Shown: positions 34,427 to 43,460, counted from the stretch's first letter. The stretch is 64,000 nucleotides of DNA from Hymenobacter sp. PAMC 26628 (GCF_001562275.1 NZ_CP014304.1:3782001-3846000), one strand, 5' to 3'. The notes: generated from the letters alone by a model not told the origin. Numbers and translations: made by a program.

Positions 34427-34504
34427 TAGTTGTCAGTTGCTCGTTGTCAGTTGTTAGGTTCGTAAGTGGTTTACTGACAACTGCCAACGAGTAGCTGACA
34501 ACTA
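34427..34504. repeat. Interspersed inverted repeat, TTGTCAGTTG family
   Basis: Left part TAGTTGTCAGTTGCTCGTTG and right part CAACGAGTAGCTGACAACTA form an imperfect inverted repeat of 78 bases between two minus-strand genes. Related copies are at 26235, 47441 and 47548. Confidence 0.7.
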
Positions 34505-34516
34505 ATCCTGGGGCCC

Positions 34517-35575
34517 CTAGCGGCCGTCGCGAGGCGGCGGCAGATTCAAATCTAACGCCTGGTCGTTCATGCACTTGAAATGGCCCTGCGGGCACTTCGC
34601 AAACCCGATTTTGGAGCAGGGGCGGCAGCTCAGGTTCAGCACCTCCAGGGCCCTGAACTCGGTTTTGTAGGGGTACATGCCAAAGGCGGGCACCGTGTTG
34701 CCCCACACGCTGAAAATTTCCTTTTTGAACGCCGCCGCGATGTGCATCAGGCCTGTGTCGTGGCTCACCACCAGTTGCGCCTGCCGCAGCAGCGAGGCCG
34801 ACTGGTGCAGCGAGTAGCGCCCGCAACCGTTGTGAATGAGCGGACTAGCGAACGGCGCCGGCGCGTTCTTCGGGAAATAGTACGGGCTCTCGGGGATGCG
34901 GGCCGTGGGCTCGGCGCGGCCCGCGCCCGCGTCAAACGCCAGCTCGATAACGTGGCCGGTAGTCTCGTCCTCAGGGCCCCCGAGCAGCACGATGGGCCGG
35001 TTGAGTTTGGCGCACAGCGCGATGAGCTTCTCGACGGGCAGGCGCTTGGTGGCGTGCTGGGCCCCGATGGCCACCGCCACGTAGCCGCGCTGGAAGCCCG
35101 TGGGCAGGTCGCGCAGGTCGATTTCCTGGCCGTCGGGGATGAAGTAGTCGAGGCCCTGGCCGTCGTTGCGCACGCCCAGCGGGGCGGCGGCGGCCAGGTA
35201 GCGGTCCACGATGTGGACTTTGGGCAGGGTGTTGATTTTGAAGTTAACTAGCAGCCATTTCTGGCGGTTCAGCTTGTCGAAGCTGGCCGATTTCACGTTG
35301 AGCTGCAGCTTGAGCAGCCGGGTACGCAGGTTGTTGTGCAAATCGACGATGAAGTCGAATTTCTCCGCTCGCAGCTCGCGCACCAAGTCGCGCAGCGACC
35401 CGCTGAGCACGTGCACTTTGGCGATGTGCGGGTTGGGCTCCAACAGGCCCCGGTAGGCGGGCTTGGTGGCAAAGTGGACCTCTGCGCCCGGCACCTGCTG
35501 CGCCAGGGCCCGCACCACGGGCGTGGTCAGCACAATGTCGCCGATGGAGGAAAAGCGGAGGACGAGGATCTTCAT
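34517..35575 (-). CDS. Glycosyltransferase family 9 (heptosyltransferase-like)
   Basis: 352 residues, no signal peptide. GT9 enzymes add heptose or related sugars to the lipopolysaccharide core at the inner face of the inner membrane. The N-terminus MKILVLRFSSIGDIVLTTPV is the hallmark of the family, and VVSHDTGLMHIAAAFKKEIF is the conserved C-terminal donor-binding segment (D-T/S-G-x-M-H). The end contains a Cys-rich LSCRPCSKIGFAKCPQGHFK, as in the second GT9 of this window at 51706 (DCRPCGLHGHAACPLGHFRC). It lies alone between a zinc-finger gene and a repeat region. Confidence 0.92.
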   Translation of the reverse strand: MKILVLRFSSIGDIVLTTPVVRALAQQVPGAEVHFATKPAYRGLLEPNPHIAKVHVLSGSLRDLVRELRAEKFDFIVDLHNNLRTRLLKLQLNVKSASFDKLNRQKWLLVNFKINTLPKVHIVDRYLAAAAPLGVRNDGQGLDYFIPDGQEIDLRDLPTGFQRGYVAVAIGAQHATKRLPVEKLIALCAKLNRPIVLLGGPEDETTGHVIELAFDAGAGRAEPTARIPESPYYFPKNAPAPFASPLIHNGCGRYSLHQSASLLRQAQLVVSHDTGLMHIAAAFKKEIFSVWGNTVPAFGMYPYKTEFRALEVLNLSCRPCSKIGFAKCPQGHFKCMNDQALDLNLPPPRDGR

Positions 35576-35646
35576 TTTAGAACTGGGGGCCCTGATAATT
35601 AAGGCCGTTCAATCAGGCCATCATGCTAATAAGACCGTCCAATGAG

Positions 35647-35760
35647 GCCGTCATGCTGAGCGCAGCGCAGCGGAGTCGAAGCATCGCTACCGCGGCAGTA
35701 AACCGATTGATTGAATTACTCAGCAGTAGAGATGCTTCGGCTGCGCTCAGCATGACGGCC
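35647..35760. repeat. Interspersed inverted repeat, GTCATGCTGAGC family
   Basis: GGCCGTCATGCTGAGCGCAG on the left and CTGCGCTCAGCATGACGGCC on the right flank a 70-base interior with GAAGCAT/ATGCTTC arms. A partial extra arm (ATCATGCTAATAAGACC) precedes it. Other copies: 42231, 43461 and 48280. Confidence 0.8.
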
Positions 35761-35793
35761 TAACTTGAGCCTACCAGCCTAAGTAATGACAGC

Positions 35794-37554
35794 TTACTCA
35801 AACAGCGACGTTCTAAACACCTCGGACGGCTTGATGGCGGCTTTGCGGGCGGCGAAGTAGGTGGCGGCTTCGTCCACCGATTTGGTGTTGAAAGTCATCT
35901 CCTTGGTTAGCATGCCCTTGCGGCCCATGAGCACGCCGTAGCGGGTGTCGGCGTAGCCGTCGGTGTGGTGGGCGTCGGGGTTGATGCTGAGCTGCACGCC
36001 TTGGTCGAGGGCGTAGCGCACCCAGCGCCAGTCGAGGTCGAGGCGCCAGGGGTTGGCGTTGATTTCGATGATGACCTGGTGCTGAGCGCAGGCGTCGATG
36101 ACGGCCTTGTAATCAATGGGGTAGCCTTGGCGGCGCAGCAGCAGGCGGCCGGTGGGGTGGCCCAGCATGGTGCAGTACGGGTTGGCGATGGCGCGCAGCA
36201 GGCGGTCGGTGGCCTTGCGCTCGTCCATCTTCAGGTTGGAGTGCACCGAGGCCACGATGAAATCGAAGCTCGCCAGCACGTCGGGCGTGTAGTCCAGGGC
36301 CCCATCGCTGAGGATGTCGCTCTCAATGCCCTTGAAGATGCGGAACGGCGCCAGCTCCGCGTTGAGCTGGTCAATTTCCTGGTGCTGCTGGCGCACGCGG
36401 TCGGCGCTGAGGCCGTTGGCGTAGTGGGCGGCCTGCGAGTGGTCGCATATTCCTAGGTATTCGAAGCCGTGGTCGCGGAGCCAGGTGGCCATTTCGCGCA
36501 GCGAGTGGTTGCCGTCGGAGTAGGTGCTGTGGTTGTGCAGCGAGCCGCGGATGTCGCCGTCTTCGAGCAGGCGGGGCAGCTTGTTTTCGGCAGCCAGCGC
36601 GATTTCGCCCAGGCCCTCGCGCAGCTCGGGCACCAGGTATTGCAGGCCGGCGCGCTCGTAAAGGGCTTCTTCGCGCTCGAATTTCTCGCGGCGGGCCCAC
36701 TGGCGCAGCGTGGCCGGCTGGCCGGGGCCCTGGCCGGCGGCGCTGGGCAGCGGCTCGGCGAGGTGCGCTTCGGTGGCGGTTTGCAGGAACAGCTCGTTCA
36801 CGAAATCTTCCGGCGCCACCAGCAGCACTTCCACGGCCACGCCCGAGCCGGCGGCGGTGCCGCGCCAGGCAAAAGGCCCCGACTGCGCCGGCGCGGGCAC
36901 CAAGCCGTCGAGCGAGTTGAGCAGGTCGTGCGCCTTTTCGGGCGCGTCGGTGGCGGCCACCAGGGCCACGGTTTCCACGGTTTCGAGGCGGCGGCGGGTT
37001 TCGCCGGCTACGGCCACTTGGTCGGTGCCCAGGGCTTCGCGCAGGCGGCGGGCCAGGGCTTCGCCCAGCTCTTCGGCCTGCGGGTAAAGGAGCTTGCCCT
37101 TGCTTTGGTCGGTGAATTCGAGGGCTTCCAGGATGGCTTGCTGGGTTTTCTGGCCGAAGCCCTTGAGCTTGCTCACCTGGTCGGCCTCGGCGGCGTCGCG
37201 CAACTGCTCGGCGCTTTCGATGCCCAGCTCGCGCCACAGGGCCCTAATTTTTTTCGGGCCGATGCCCTTAATTTTCAGCAGCTCCACCACACCGGGTGGG
37301 GTAGCGTCGAGCAGGCGTTGCAAGTCCGAGAACGTGCCCGTGTCGAGCAGCTCGGCCACTTTGGCGGCGGCGGTTTTGCTCAGGCCGGTGCGGTCGGGCA
37401 GGCCGGAGCGCTCCACCTCGGCCACCGGGAAGCTCAGGGCTTCCAGCGAGGCGGCGGTGCCTTCGAGGGCCCGGATTTTGAAGGGGTTTTCGTCGTGCAG
37501 CTCCATGAGCTGCGCCGCCAGCCGAAAGGCGCGGGTAAGGGCGCGGTTGTCCAC
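35794..37554 (-). CDS. PolX-family protein with PHP nuclease domain and lost polymerase residues
   Basis: 586 residues, the usual architecture of bacterial PolX. An N-terminal Pol beta-like part (1-330) has helix-hairpin-helix motifs (VVELLKIKGIGPKKIRALWR; SKLKGFGQKTQQAILEALEF). The palm motif, normally GSxRRxxExxxDxD, reads AGETRRRLETVETVALVAA at about 178-196: both aspartates are missing. The third, normally VDL, reads VEVLLV near 240. The PHP phosphoesterase part is complete: SLHNHSTYSDG, ICDHSQ, GIESDIL, ASVHSN, LGHPTGR and NPDAHH. It should be a nuclease (3'-5' exonuclease or AP-site processing) without polymerase activity. Palm degeneration is inferred by motif alignment by eye. Confidence 0.88.
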   Translation of the reverse strand: MDNRALTRAFRLAAQLMELHDENPFKIRALEGTAASLEALSFPVAEVERSGLPDRTGLSKTAAAKVAELLDTGTFSDLQRLLDATPPGVVELLKIKGIGPKKIRALWRELGIESAEQLRDAAEADQVSKLKGFGQKTQQAILEALEFTDQSKGKLLYPQAEELGEALARRLREALGTDQVAVAGETRRRLETVETVALVAATDAPEKAHDLLNSLDGLVPAPAQSGPFAWRGTAAGSGVAVEVLLVAPEDFVNELFLQTATEAHLAEPLPSAAGQGPGQPATLRQWARREKFEREEALYERAGLQYLVPELREGLGEIALAAENKLPRLLEDGDIRGSLHNHSTYSDGNHSLREMATWLRDHGFEYLGICDHSQAAHYANGLSADRVRQQHQEIDQLNAELAPFRIFKGIESDILSDGALDYTPDVLASFDFIVASVHSNLKMDERKATDRLLRAIANPYCTMLGHPTGRLLLRRQGYPIDYKAVIDACAQHQVIIEINANPWRLDLDWRWVRYALDQGVQLSINPDAHHTDGYADTRYGVLMGRKGMLTKEMTFNTKSVDEAATYFAARKAAIKPSEVFRTSLFE

Positions 37555-37667
37555 AGGAATAGGTCGTTTGGGTGAGCGAAGGTACCGCCGGGCGTAGCTT
37601 GCGGGCGGCGGCTGGGGGCCCGCAGAGGACCCGCCGCCTAGGTGCGTTTACGTTAACTTCCACACTT

Positions 37668-38069
37668 ATGGTCTCTGCTCCGTCCCGCTCGTTAGGATTG
37701 CTGCTACTGCTGCTTCTGACGGCCACGTGCCAGCAACGCCGCTCCAACCGGGCGGCCGTCAACCCCGCCGCGTTGCAAGGCACGTGGCTACAGGCGCAGG
37801 AAGAAACCCGCGGCGACACCTTGGTGTACCGGCCCAACACTTATAAGTTTGGGCCCAGCCGGGGCCGCACGGGCTTTGCCATCGGGACGGCGGGGCGCTT
37901 CACCGAGTTTGACATCGCGCCCACCGACGGCCTGATTGGACACGACGGCACCTGGACGGCCCTTAACCCTGACCACCTGCGCATCCATTTGGCCGACAAC
38001 AGCGCGCCCGACTACACCCTGGAAATCATCTCGTTGCACCACGGCGTGCTAAAGCTGAAGCGGCCGTAG
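37668..38069 (+). CDS. Small lipoprotein, lipocalin-like
   Basis: 133 residues from ATG (MVSAPSRSLGLLLLLLLTAT, lipobox LTATC). The mature part starts QQRRSNRAAVNPAALQGTWL, and the GTW motif followed by alternating beta-strand patterns (TWTALNPDHLRIHLADNSAP; YTLEIISLHHGVLKLKRP) resembles small lipocalin-like domains found in Bacteroidota lipoproteins. Likely membrane-anchored in the periplasm. No clear ligand. It is divergent from polX (113 bases between starts), and its stop is 188 bases before the amylase gene. Confidence 0.75.
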   Translation: MVSAPSRSLGLLLLLLLTATCQQRRSNRAAVNPAALQGTWLQAQEETRGDTLVYRPNTYKFGPSRGRTGFAIGTAGRFTEFDIAPTDGLIGHDGTWTALNPDHLRIHLADNSAPDYTLEIISLHHGVLKLKRP

Positions 38070-38257
38070 GGGCCCTGGGCCGGCGGGGTAATTGATACTT
38101 TTTCATCAAAGTTTCGGCACGTAGCCGTAATTTTCCACGCTGCCCGGCGGCCCGCGTGGGGCCCCGTGCCCGCGTTTGTGCACCCCGGCCGTTGCACCGC
38201 CACGGCGCGGCAGCATTGGCAGCGGCTACTTCCTGCGTTACTTACCTCGCTCTGTCC

Positions 38258-40150
38258 ATGAAAATATTCCCGTTGTCTGCCTTGGCTTTGGCCGGGGCAC
38301 TGGCCGCTTCGGCGGTGCACGCCGCCCCGCTGCGGGGCCCCAAAGAAACGCCGGCCCACGCCCAAAAAGCCAGCGCGGCTATCGACCGCATTGACCCCAC
38401 CTACTGGTTTGTGGGCATGAAAAACCCCCAGGTGCAGCTGCTGGTGCACGGCCCCGGCCTGGCCAGCAGCACGGTGACGCAGCCTAATTACCCCGGCGTC
38501 ACCCTCGACAAGGTAGAGAAGCTGACCAGCCCCAACTACCTGCTGCTCAGCCTCACGGTGCGGCCCGACGCCAAGCCGGGCAAGATTAAGCTGCAATTCA
38601 AAGGCGCTAAGAACTTCACCTATAGCTACGAGCTACGCGCCCGTAATGCCGACCCGCTGCGCACGCAGGGCCTTACGCAGGCCGACTTCATTTACATGCT
38701 GATGCCCGACCGTTTTTCGAACGGCGACCCGAAGAACGACGTGGTGAAAGGCACCCGTGTGAACCACATCGCCCGCGACTCGATGTACGCCCGCCACGGC
38801 GGCGACCTGAAGGGAATTGAGAACCATTTCGGCTATTTTAAACAGCTGGGGGCCACGGCCATCTGGCCCACGCCCATCGTGGAAAACGACATGCCCAAGG
38901 CCAGCTACCACGGCTACGCTGTGACGGATTGCTACAAGGTGGACCCGCGCTACGGCACCAACGCCGAGTACGTGCAGTTCGTGAAAAATGCGCACGGCCA
39001 TGGCCTTAAAGTGGTGCAGGACATTGTGTTGAACCACTGGGGCAGCTACCACCACTTGTTCCGCGACCAGCCGGCGGCCGACTGGTTCCACGCGTTTCCC
39101 ACCTTCACGCGCAGCAATTACAACGCCTTCGTCCTCAACGACCCGTACGGCTCCAAAATCGACCGCAAACTGGAAAACGACGGCTGGTTCGACACCACCA
39201 TGCCCGACGTGAACCAGAGCAATCCGTTGGTGGCCACGTACTTGATCCAGAACTTCCTGTGGTGGGTGGAAAGCACCGGCCTCGACGGCTACCGCATCGA
39301 CACGTACCCCTATTCCGAGCCGCAATTTCTCATGGCGTGGGGCAAGGCCATTGCCGACGAGTACCCCAAGCTGGCGCTGTTTGGCGAGGCCTGGGAGGGC
39401 ACCGAGGCCGAGCAGGCGTTCTTCGCGCAGAACATTTTTCCGCCCGTCAACGGCTTTAAGTCGAACCTGCCGGGCGTGCTCGATTTCCAGATTTGCTTCG
39501 GCATCGGCGACGTGCTGAAGGGCGACGGCGGCGACTTGACCAAGCTGTACCGCGCTTTGCAGGGCGACTGGATGTACACCGACGCCACGCGCAACGTGCC
39601 GTTTCTCGACAACCACGACATGAGCCGGTTCTACTCGGTTATTGGTGAAGACTTTGCTAAGTACAAAATGGGACTGGCCTGGCTGCTCACGCTACGTGGC
39701 ACACCGCAGCTCTATTACGGCACGGAGGTGCTGATGAAGAACTTCTCGGACCCCGACGGCAAGGTGCGCGAAGACTTCCCCGGCGGCTGGGCCGGCGACA
39801 AAACCAACTATTTCGCGGCCCGCCCGGGCCAGGCCGGCGAGGCCTTTGACTACGTGAGCAAGCTGGCCAACTACCGCAAAAGCCACCCCGTGCTCAGCAG
39901 CGGCAAGCTGATGCAGTTCATCCCGCAGGACGGCGTGTACACGTACTTCCGCTACACCGACGCCGGCGAGTGCGTGATGGTCATCGCCAACAACACCAAG
40001 GACGCCAAGCAGGTGGACGGCAACCGCTTCGCCGAGCGCACCGCCGGCTTCGCCTCGGGCCAGGACGTGGTGACCGGGGCCCCCGTGCCCGACCTGAAAA
40101 CCCTGGCCGTACCTGCCCGCACGGTAATGGTGGTCGAGTTAAAAAAATAG
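38258..40150 (+). CDS. Alpha-amylase family (GH13), cyclomaltodextrinase/neopullulanase type
   Basis: Predicted periplasmic glycoside hydrolase for alpha-1,4-glucans or cyclodextrins, like SusA. 630 residues from ATG (MKIFPLSALALAGALAASAV, signal peptide). An N-terminal Cyc-maltodext_N domain (about 40-135: IDPTYWFVGMKNPQVQLLVH) precedes the barrel. The GH13 signature regions are VVQDIVLNHWG, DGYRIDTYPYSEP (nucleophile Asp), LFGEAWEG (acid/base Glu) and FLDNHDMSRF (third Asp). A beta-rich C-terminal domain ends VMVVELKK. The downstream neighbour, 64 bases on, is an SLC45-type sugar transporter, so the pair forms a maltodextrin uptake module. Confidence 0.93.
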   Translation: MKIFPLSALALAGALAASAVHAAPLRGPKETPAHAQKASAAIDRIDPTYWFVGMKNPQVQLLVHGPGLASSTVTQPNYPGVTLDKVEKLTSPNYLLLSLTVRPDAKPGKIKLQFKGAKNFTYSYELRARNADPLRTQGLTQADFIYMLMPDRFSNGDPKNDVVKGTRVNHIARDSMYARHGGDLKGIENHFGYFKQLGATAIWPTPIVENDMPKASYHGYAVTDCYKVDPRYGTNAEYVQFVKNAHGHGLKVVQDIVLNHWGSYHHLFRDQPAADWFHAFPTFTRSNYNAFVLNDPYGSKIDRKLENDGWFDTTMPDVNQSNPLVATYLIQNFLWWVESTGLDGYRIDTYPYSEPQFLMAWGKAIADEYPKLALFGEAWEGTEAEQAFFAQNIFPPVNGFKSNLPGVLDFQICFGIGDVLKGDGGDLTKLYRALQGDWMYTDATRNVPFLDNHDMSRFYSVIGEDFAKYKMGLAWLLTLRGTPQLYYGTEVLMKNFSDPDGKVREDFPGGWAGDKTNYFAARPGQAGEAFDYVSKLANYRKSHPVLSSGKLMQFIPQDGVYTYFRYTDAGECVMVIANNTKDAKQVDGNRFAERTAGFASGQDVVTGAPVPDLKTLAVPARTVMVVELKK

Positions 40151-40155
40151 ATTTG

Positions 40156-40182
40156 GAAGATGGGGCCCCGGGCCCCATCTTC
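40156..40182. terminator. 27-bp palindrome between amylase and transporter genes
   Basis: GAAGATGGGGCCC at 40156-40168 and its complement at 40170-40182 around a single base. The T-poor end means it may be a hairpin for processing or a weak terminator. It would also serve as a DNA dyad. Confidence 0.5.
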
Positions 40183-40214
40183 ATCGCGCATCTCCCTAAA
40201 TCCCACCCACTTCT

Positions 40215-41621
40215 ATGGCCGCTGGAGCCGTTACGTCCGCCCATTCTACCCACGCCAAGCCCCGCCTCACGTTCTGGCAAATCTGGAACATGAGCTTCGG
40301 CTTCCTCGGCATCCAGTTCGGCTTTGCCCTGCAAAACGCCAACGTGAGCCGGATTTTCGAGACGATGGGCGCCAAAACCGATGAAATCGCCTTTTTGTGG
40401 CTGGCCGCGCCCGCCACGGGCCTCATCGTGCAGCCCATCATCGGCTATCTCTCCGACCGCACCTGGAGCCCGCGCTGGGGCCGCCGCCGGCCCTACTTTC
40501 TGGTAGGAGCCATTTTGGCCTCGATTTCGCTGCTGGTGATGCCCAACGTGACGGCCCTGTGGATGGCGGCCGGCATGCTCTGGATCATGGATTCGAGCAT
40601 TAACATCAGCATGGAGCCATTTCGGGCCCTGGTGGGCGACTTGCTGCCCTCGGAGCAGCGCACCACGGGCTTCGCGGCCCAAACGTTTTTTATCGGCGTG
40701 GGGGCCGTGGTGGCCTCGTCGCTGCCCTGGGTGCTCACCAACTGGTTCCACGTGGCCAACGTGGCGGCGGCGGGCCACATCCCGGCGTCGGTACGCTACT
40801 CGTTCACGGCGGGCGGCGTGGTGTTTTTCCTGGCGGTGCTCTGGACGGTGCTGCGCACCCGCGAGTACCCGCCGGCCGACCTGGCCGAGTTTGAGGCCGA
40901 AAAGGCCCGCACGGCCGGCATCGCGCACGGCTTTCGGGAGTCGTTTGCCGGCATTTTCAAGATGCCCAAAACCATGCGCCAGCTGGCCGTGGTGCAGTTT
41001 TTCTCGTGGTTCGCGCTGTTCTCGATGTGGATTTACACCACGCAGGCCGTCACCAGCCACGTGTTCCACACCACCGACACCACCTCGGCCCTCTACAACA
41101 AGGGCGGCGACTGGGTGGGCGTGTGCTTCTCGGTTTACAACGGCTTATCGGCCGTGATGGCGCTGCTGCTGCCCATCGTGGCGCGCCGCACCAGCCGGCG
41201 CTTCACCCACATGCTGGCCCTGGTGCTGGGCGGCTTGGGGCTGATTTCCATCTACTTCATCCACGACTACCACTATATTTTGCTGTCGATGGTGGGCGTG
41301 GGCATTGCCTGGGCCAGCATCCTGAGCGTGCCCTACGCCATGCTGGCCGGGGCCCTGCCCTCCAACAAAATGGGCTACTACATGGGCGTGTTCAACTTTT
41401 TCGTGGTGCTGCCGCAGGGCGCGGCCGGCCTCATCCTGGGGCCCCTCACCAAGCACGTTTTCCACGATCAGCCCATTTACACGCTAATGGTGGGCGGCGC
41501 CGCCATGATCATCGCCGGTCTGCTCACCCTCACCGTGGATGATGTGGACGACGTGCCGCTGGCCACCACCGGCGAGCCGGCCGAAAACTTCGGCTACGGC
41601 ACCCCCGCCACCCGGGCGTAG
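40215..41621 (+). CDS. MFS transporter, SLC45-like (maltose/sucrose type)
   Basis: 468 residues with twelve membrane segments and a central cytoplasmic loop. Family signatures: RLTFWQIWNMSFGFLGIQFG, PIIGYLSDRTWSPRWGRRRP (the MFS motif between TM2 and TM3), and FRALVGDLLPSEQRTTGFAA in TM4-5, which is typical of SLC45-type sugar permeases. The second half includes SIYFIHDYHYILLSMVGVGI and PYAMLAGALPSNKMGYYMGV. It is expected to import maltose or maltodextrin with protons, feeding the product of the upstream amylase. The gene is 64 bases after amylase and probably in the same operon. Confidence 0.9.
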   Translation: MAAGAVTSAHSTHAKPRLTFWQIWNMSFGFLGIQFGFALQNANVSRIFETMGAKTDEIAFLWLAAPATGLIVQPIIGYLSDRTWSPRWGRRRPYFLVGAILASISLLVMPNVTALWMAAGMLWIMDSSINISMEPFRALVGDLLPSEQRTTGFAAQTFFIGVGAVVASSLPWVLTNWFHVANVAAAGHIPASVRYSFTAGGVVFFLAVLWTVLRTREYPPADLAEFEAEKARTAGIAHGFRESFAGIFKMPKTMRQLAVVQFFSWFALFSMWIYTTQAVTSHVFHTTDTTSALYNKGGDWVGVCFSVYNGLSAVMALLLPIVARRTSRRFTHMLALVLGGLGLISIYFIHDYHYILLSMVGVGIAWASILSVPYAMLAGALPSNKMGYYMGVFNFFVVLPQGAAGLILGPLTKHVFHDQPIYTLMVGGAAMIIAGLLTLTVDDVDDVPLATTGEPAENFGYGTPATRA

Positions 41622-41633
41622 TTTTTGCCTTGC

Positions 41634-41704
41634 TGTCATTCCGAGCGCAGCGAGGAACCTGGGCCAAGCATTGCTTCAGGTTCCTCGCTTCGCTCGGAAT
41701 GACA
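41634..41704. repeat. Interspersed inverted repeat, GTCATTCCGAGCG family
   Basis: TTGTCATTCCGAGCGCAGCG and CGCTTCGCTCGGAATGACAA arms, each with GAGGAACCT/AGGTTCCTC, enclose a short loop. It lies in the gap before the thioredoxin gene. It differs in sequence from the GTCATGCTGAGC family but has the same plan. Confidence 0.75.
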
Positions 41705-41722
41705 ATTTTTTATTTCCTCCCT

Positions 41723-42208
41723 ATGCTACTCCGCTTTGCCCTACTGGGGGCCCTGGCCGCCGCACCCTTCCACCCCGCCGCGGCCCAAACCCCGCCGGGG
41801 GCCCCAGCGGCTAATTTGGTAGCCAACTGGGGCCTTACCGATTTGGCCGCCGCGCAAGCCAGGGCCAAGGCCACCGGCCGGCCCATCGTGGCCGTGTTTT
41901 CGGGCTCCGACTGGTGCGCGCCGTGCGTGAAGTACGAGCGCGAGGTGTTTGCCCAGCCCGCCTTCGTGGCCTACGCCAAGGACCGGCTGGTACTGGCCCA
42001 TTTCGACTTCCCACAAAAACCGCAGAACCAGCCGTCGCCCGAGCAAATCAAGCGCAACGACGCAGCCAAGGCCCAGCTCAATCGCGAGGGCGAGTTTCCG
42101 CTGGCCGTGGTGGTGGCGCCCGACGGCAAAATCCTGGGCAAGATTGGCTACGTCAGCGGGGGCCCCGCGGGCTTCGAGGCGTACTTAAAAACGTTGCTGG
42201 GCAAATAG
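41723..42208 (+). CDS. Secreted thioredoxin-fold protein
   Basis: 161 residues from ATG (MLLRFALLGALAAAPFHPAAA, signal peptide). The thioredoxin motif is GSDWCAPCVKYEREVF, with the redox pair in WCAPC. The fold continues with RLVLAHFDFPQKPQNQPSPE and EFPLAVVVAPDGKILGKIGY. It belongs to the DUF255/thioredoxin_7-like group, probably a periplasmic disulfide reductase or chaperone. The gene lies just after an interspersed repeat, so it may be transcribed alone or by read-through from the transporter. Confidence 0.88.
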   Translation: MLLRFALLGALAAAPFHPAAAQTPPGAPAANLVANWGLTDLAAAQARAKATGRPIVAVFSGSDWCAPCVKYEREVFAQPAFVAYAKDRLVLAHFDFPQKPQNQPSPEQIKRNDAAKAQLNREGEFPLAVVVAPDGKILGKIGYVSGGPAGFEAYLKTLLGK

Positions 42209-42230
42209 TTATTTCTGAAAGAACAGGATA

Positions 42231-42340
42231 AAGAAAGGTCGTCATGCTGAGCGCAGTCGAAGCATCTCTACCGCAGCAGTAAACATGATTACTTGCGCAA
42301 TAGAGATGCTTCGACTGCGCTCAGCATGACGACCTTTCTT
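42231..42340. repeat. Interspersed inverted repeat, GTCATGCTGAGC family
   Basis: Ends AAGAAAGGTCGTCATGCTGA and TCAGCATGACGACCTTTCTT match perfectly. The arms continue through GCGCAGTCGAAGCATCTCTA and its complement around a 30-base interior. It separates convergent genes. Confidence 0.85.
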
Positions 42341-42362
42341 AGCTTAGTTTCTCAACTAATAT

Positions 42363-43406
42363 CTAAGCCAACACCAGCACCAGCGGGGCCACGCGGGTGC
42401 CGAGCAGCTCGATGGCGTGCAGCATTTTGGCGTGGGGCAGCAGCAGGTTGGTCATTTGGAGGGAAATGCGCGCCAGGCCGCCCAGCGATTCGCTGACGGC
42501 CAGCAGCTTGGCGGCTACCGTCTCGGGGTCGCCGATCATGAAGGCGCCGCGGGGGCCCCGGGTGGCGTCGTACTGCCCGCGGGTGGGCGCCGGGAAGCCG
42601 CGCTCCTTGCTGATGGTGGCGAACATTTTGGCGTAGCCTGGGTAGAAATCGTCGGCCGCCTGCTGGGTGGTGTCGCCCACGAAGCCGAAGACGTGGACGC
42701 CCACTTTCAGCTGCTCGGCGGGATGGCCGGCACGGCGGCCGGCCTCGCGGTACAGGTCCACGAGCGGGCGGAAGCGGTGGGGCTCCCCGCCGATGATGGC
42801 AATCATGAGGGGCAAGCCCAGGGCCCCGGCGCGCACGAACGACTCGGGCGTGCCGCCCACCCCGAGCCAGATGGGCAGCTTTTCTTGCAGCGGGCGCGGG
42901 TAAATGCCCTGGTTTTTGAGCGGGGCCCGGTGCCGGCCCGACCACGTAACGGTGGCGTTGTCCCGGATTTTCAGCAGCAAGTCCAGCTTCTCGGTGAAGA
43001 GCGAATCGTAGTCGTTCAGGTTGAGGCCGAAGAGCGGAAACGCCTCCGTGAACGAGCCGCGGCCCACAATCAGGGCGGCCCGGCCCTGCGAGAGCAGGTC
43101 GAGCGTGGCGAAGTTCTGGAACACGCGCACCGGGTCGTCGGCGCTGAGCACGGTCACGGCGCTGTTGAGGTGGATGCGCTTGGTGCGGGCCGCGGCGGCC
43201 GCCAAAATCATGGCCGGGGCCGCGTCGAGGAAGTCGCGCCGGTGGTGCTCGCCGATGCCGAAGGTGTCGAGGCCCACTTCGTCGGCCAGCGCAATTTCCT
43301 CCAGCAGCTGCTCCATCCGGTCGGCCGGGCCGATGGGCTGGCCCGTGGCCGGGTCGATGCCCGCCGCCACGAAGCTGTCGATGCCGATTAAGAGTTGGTT
43401 GCTCAT
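42363..43406 (-). CDS. LLM-class flavin-dependent oxidoreductase
   Basis: 347 residues, no signal peptide. A luciferase-like monooxygenase fold that would use reduced flavin (FMN or F420-type) for oxidation. The start MSNQLLIGIDSFVAAGIDPA and the segments LADEVGLDTFGIGEHHRRDF, IHLNSAVTVLSADDPVRVFQ, NFATLDLLSQGRAALIVGRG and VGGTPESFVRAGALGLPLMI are typical. The substrate is unknown. It is flanked on both sides by GTCATGCTGAGC repeats, so it is probably a single-gene unit. It has no obvious partner flavin reductase nearby. Confidence 0.9.
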   Translation of the reverse strand: MSNQLLIGIDSFVAAGIDPATGQPIGPADRMEQLLEEIALADEVGLDTFGIGEHHRRDFLDAAPAMILAAAAARTKRIHLNSAVTVLSADDPVRVFQNFATLDLLSQGRAALIVGRGSFTEAFPLFGLNLNDYDSLFTEKLDLLLKIRDNATVTWSGRHRAPLKNQGIYPRPLQEKLPIWLGVGGTPESFVRAGALGLPLMIAIIGGEPHRFRPLVDLYREAGRRAGHPAEQLKVGVHVFGFVGDTTQQAADDFYPGYAKMFATISKERGFPAPTRGQYDATRGPRGAFMIGDPETVAAKLLAVSESLGGLARISLQMTNLLLPHAKMLHAIELLGTRVAPLVLVLA

Positions 43407-43460
43407 GGGGTGACGTGGTTAAAACTCTAGTAGATAAGAAAATAGCTGTTTACAAGGAAT

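Noticed and set aside
38097-38112. ACTTTTTCATCAAAGT upstream of the amylase gene, resembling the shared operator
   Set aside because: Its geometry is 5-6-5 over 16 bases, not the 6-5-6 over 17 bases of the three operator sites, and it lies about 146 bases from the ATG.
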